NCBI RefSeq assembly: GCF_965363235.1
Contig: NC_134845.1
Span: forward strand, 82,351,913 to 82,415,912
Length of the DNA: 64,000 nucleotides
Direction of reading: 5' to 3'
Origin: Mytilus galloprovincialis
Taxonomy: Eukaryota; Mollusca; Bivalvia; Mytilida; Mytilidae
Position numbers and translations under genes: made by a program. Of the stretch, positions 61,911-64,000 are shown piece after piece (position 1 is the first letter of the stretch; the number at the start of each line of letters is the position of its first letter). A model generated the notes under the pieces. That model ran no database searches. It was not told the origin of the DNA and worked only from the letters and a program-made list of their open reading frames with translations.

Positions 61911-62074
61911 GAATTTTCGAAAGGGGTGTGCTAACCCAGGGCAAAGGGGGGGGGGGGTGCAGGGGGTGCAAAACATATGTCCCGATACAAATGCATTGAT
62001 CGGCAAAAATAAAGGGGGGGGGGTTGCGCAGCCCCGGAACATGGATCCGCCCCCCCCCCTGGATCCGCCACTGA
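61911..62074. mobile_element. hAT-type MITE remnant with G/C tracts
   Basis: The left CAGGGGCGGATGCAGG and right CCTGGATCCGCCACTG are an inverted pair, with G10-12 and C9-10 runs inside. It is related to 28751-28901. AATTT occurs on both sides but a clean 8-bp duplication is not seen. It splits a pearl-like tandem region. Confidence 0.6.
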
Positions 62075-62169
62075 ATTTTCTGAATTTAAAAAAAAATCAA
62101 GTCTTGTGGCCATCCACACTTCATTATGTTTTTAAAAAACATACGAAATATTTAAGTTGTTCTTTAAAA

Positions 62170-62275
62170 ACTGTAGGAGGAAATTGCCAGACAAACAATG
62201 TCTACTCCGGACTGCAGGCAGACGGACAGGGGTAAATTTTATCTGCCCCTCGACGTTTTGTTGCGGGAGCATAAA
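62170..62275. mobile_element. Pearl-like 3' tail remnant
   Basis: CTGCAGGCAGACGGACAGGG (62211-62230) followed by GCCCCTCGACGTTTTGTTGC. GACGGACAGGG is the type of tail that follows the tandem cores in this window; 56565-56580 is another such scar. Confidence 0.4.
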
Positions 62276-62499
62276 AAATAGTCAAATAGATAATTCATAT
62301 AATTACCCGATTACAAATTAAGCAATTATTTTTGTTTTATTTTGAAATTTTACAACAAAGTAGTCAAAGACATGATATGCCTTATTTTTTTGTTTTTGAA
62401 TCGGTTTTCGATTGATAGAAACTTATGACTAAAGTACAAATATCTCCAAACCTGCCTCTTTTCAAAACTAAATATGGTGTGTATGTTTTGACCTTGTAT

Positions 62500-63060
62500 C
62501 ATCACAATAAAAGTGAGAATGGAAATGTGGAATACGTCAAAGAGACAACAACCCGACCAAAGAGCAGATTACAGCTGAAGGTCATCCATCAATAGGTCTT
62601 CAATGCAGCGAGAAAATCTCACACCCGGAGGCGTGCTTCTACTGGCCCCTTAACAAAGATGTATACTAGTTCAGTAATAATGGACGTCATATATACTAAA
62701 CTAAACTAAAATTAAAACTAATTCAAGACTAACAAAGACCAGAGGCTCCTGACTTGGGTCAGGCGCAAAAATGCGGACGGGTTAAACATTTTTTTATATA
62801 TCTTAGCCTCACTCCCCTATACCTGTAGCTAATTTAGAAAAAAACAAACACACAACAATACGCTTAGTAAAACTCAGTTTAAAAGAAGTCCGGGTCCGAT
62901 GTCAGAATATGTAATAAAAGAAACTAAAATGACAATGATGCATAAATTAACTAAGGACTACTAGCAGTTACTGACATGTAGTTCCAGACCTCAATTAAGC
63001 TGATTAAAAGATTATGTCTTCATCATATGAGCACAATCCCTCCCGTTAAGTTATAACACA
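62500..63060. repeat. Dispersed family C, uninterrupted copy
   Basis: Collinear with 46740-48340 but lacking both MITEs, so it supplies their empty sites: GGTCTTCAATGCAGCGAGAA, ACTGGCCCCTTAACAAAGAT, CTCAGTTTAAAAGAAGTCCG, AGCAGTTACTGACATGTAG and AATCCCTCCCGTTAA. Confidence 0.75.
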
Positions 63061-64000
63061 AATAAAACAAACACAAATGAAAGGAATCACATAAGGCTTC
63101 TTTACATTGTATAAAAACTACCAGATTGCAAATTAGACGGTCATGAACTTCAAAGTTGGTCATACATGTAGCAAGCGAAGAGTTTACCTTCTTTTGTAAT
63201 AATGATGTTCGCATCTTGTTTGAAGAAGAAACATATAAATATACTTTGACTCGAAGATTTGATATAAAATGTGTCACATCACATTTATACACAAGTATCA
63301 TAAACATTATAAGACCAAATACAGATAAGGAATAATTTGAACATATGTATTTAGAATAAACCTGTTATTTATTAAAAGAAATCTGACTACGTAAAACATA
63401 GGTTTTCCTGACATCGCATGAATATATAGTTAAACCTTGACATCGCATGAATATATAGTTATCAAAGGTACCAGGATTATAATTTAATACGAAATACGCG
63501 TGTTTCGTCTACAAAATACTCATCAGTGACGCTCAGATCAAAATAGTTATAAAGCCAAACACATACAAAGGTGAAGAGCATTGAGGCAATTTCAAAATGT
63601 TATAATTGATATTCATGTCAACACCAAAGTGCTGACTACTGGGCTGGTGATAACCTCGGGGACGAAACCTCCACCAGCAGTGGCATCGACCCAGTGGTGT
63701 AAATAGTTATCAAGTTATGAAGATTGTTTTGGGTGAACGATGTATTTTTTTTGTTGATCATCAAAGAAATCACATTCAATTCAAGACGGCGACTTTCGTA
63801 TGTTACATAGAGGTAGATTAAGATTAAAGCGTTGTTCTCTAACCGGACTCGTTGAAAAGAAATATTGGATTTAGAATTTTGATTTAGTATCTTTAGTAGT
63901 GACAAAACTTTAATTTGAAAATAAATCAAAGACTAAGACAAAATGTAATACACCCAGTTCGGGTATTTGGATGCCTTATAAAATATGAAAGAACTTCTGC
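63061..64000. other. Intergenic, family C 5' piece
   Basis: CCTTGACATCGCATGAATAT is directly repeated (about 63410 and 63436). Then TTTAATACGAAATACGCGTG, TACTCATCAGTGACGCTCAG and, at 63640-63710, GGGCTGGTGATAACCTCGGG. No gene seen; the minus-strand frame at 63636-63929 overlaps this repeat. Confidence 0.45.

Overview
This is an invertebrate nuclear genomic window, AT-rich, intron-rich and full of short dispersed repeats. The proteins and the repeat vocabulary (a C1q-domain secreted protein, pearl-like tandem-core elements, many TIR MITEs) point to a bivalve mollusc, probably a mussel-like (Mytilidae) genome. That assignment is inference from family knowledge, not from a search.

Three multi-exon genes can be assembled completely from the sequence. 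(1) Minus strand, 19556 down to 1058: phosphoglycerate kinase, 12 exons, 415 residues, every junction GT-AG and in phase. (2) Plus strand, 33418-43745: a beta-tubulin, 7 exons, 446 residues, with a 6.4 kb first intron. (3) Plus strand, 52963-58390: a 199-residue secreted coiled-coil plus C1q-domain protein, 3 exons. PGK and the tubulin are divergently oriented housekeeping genes separated by about 13.9 kb. The C1q gene lies 9.2 kb downstream of the tubulin. Nothing suggests the three are co-regulated.

The rest is introns and intergenic DNA built from nested mobile elements. Elements with definable edges are: a 1.8 kb hAT with a perfect 8-bp target duplication (8015-9828); a non-autonomous Helitron with A|T insertion flanks, terminal hairpin and CTAG end (45233-46368); two pearl-like elements with tandem cores of 161 bp and about 500 bp; a 196-bp PIF/Harbinger-type MITE; TA- and TTAA-flanked MITEs; a 317-bp MITE carrying a 40-nt G run; and a 2.1 kb TIR element filled with AAGATATCTT palindromes. 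Several insertions can be checked against an unoccupied copy of the same host repeat elsewhere in the window.

The most unusual signal is that exon edges have been tandemly copied. The 3' end of PGK exon 6, including its GTAAGT donor, is repeated six more times in the following intron. Part of PGK exon 7 is copied in frame into its downstream intron. The first part of C1q exon 2 with its acceptor is copied twice upstream, and the real acceptor sits at the end of a roughly 15-copy minisatellite of acceptor-like units. The acceptor of C1q exon 3 ends a three-copy tandem repeat. I saw no CRISPR array, no rRNA, no convincing tRNA gene and no LTR pair.
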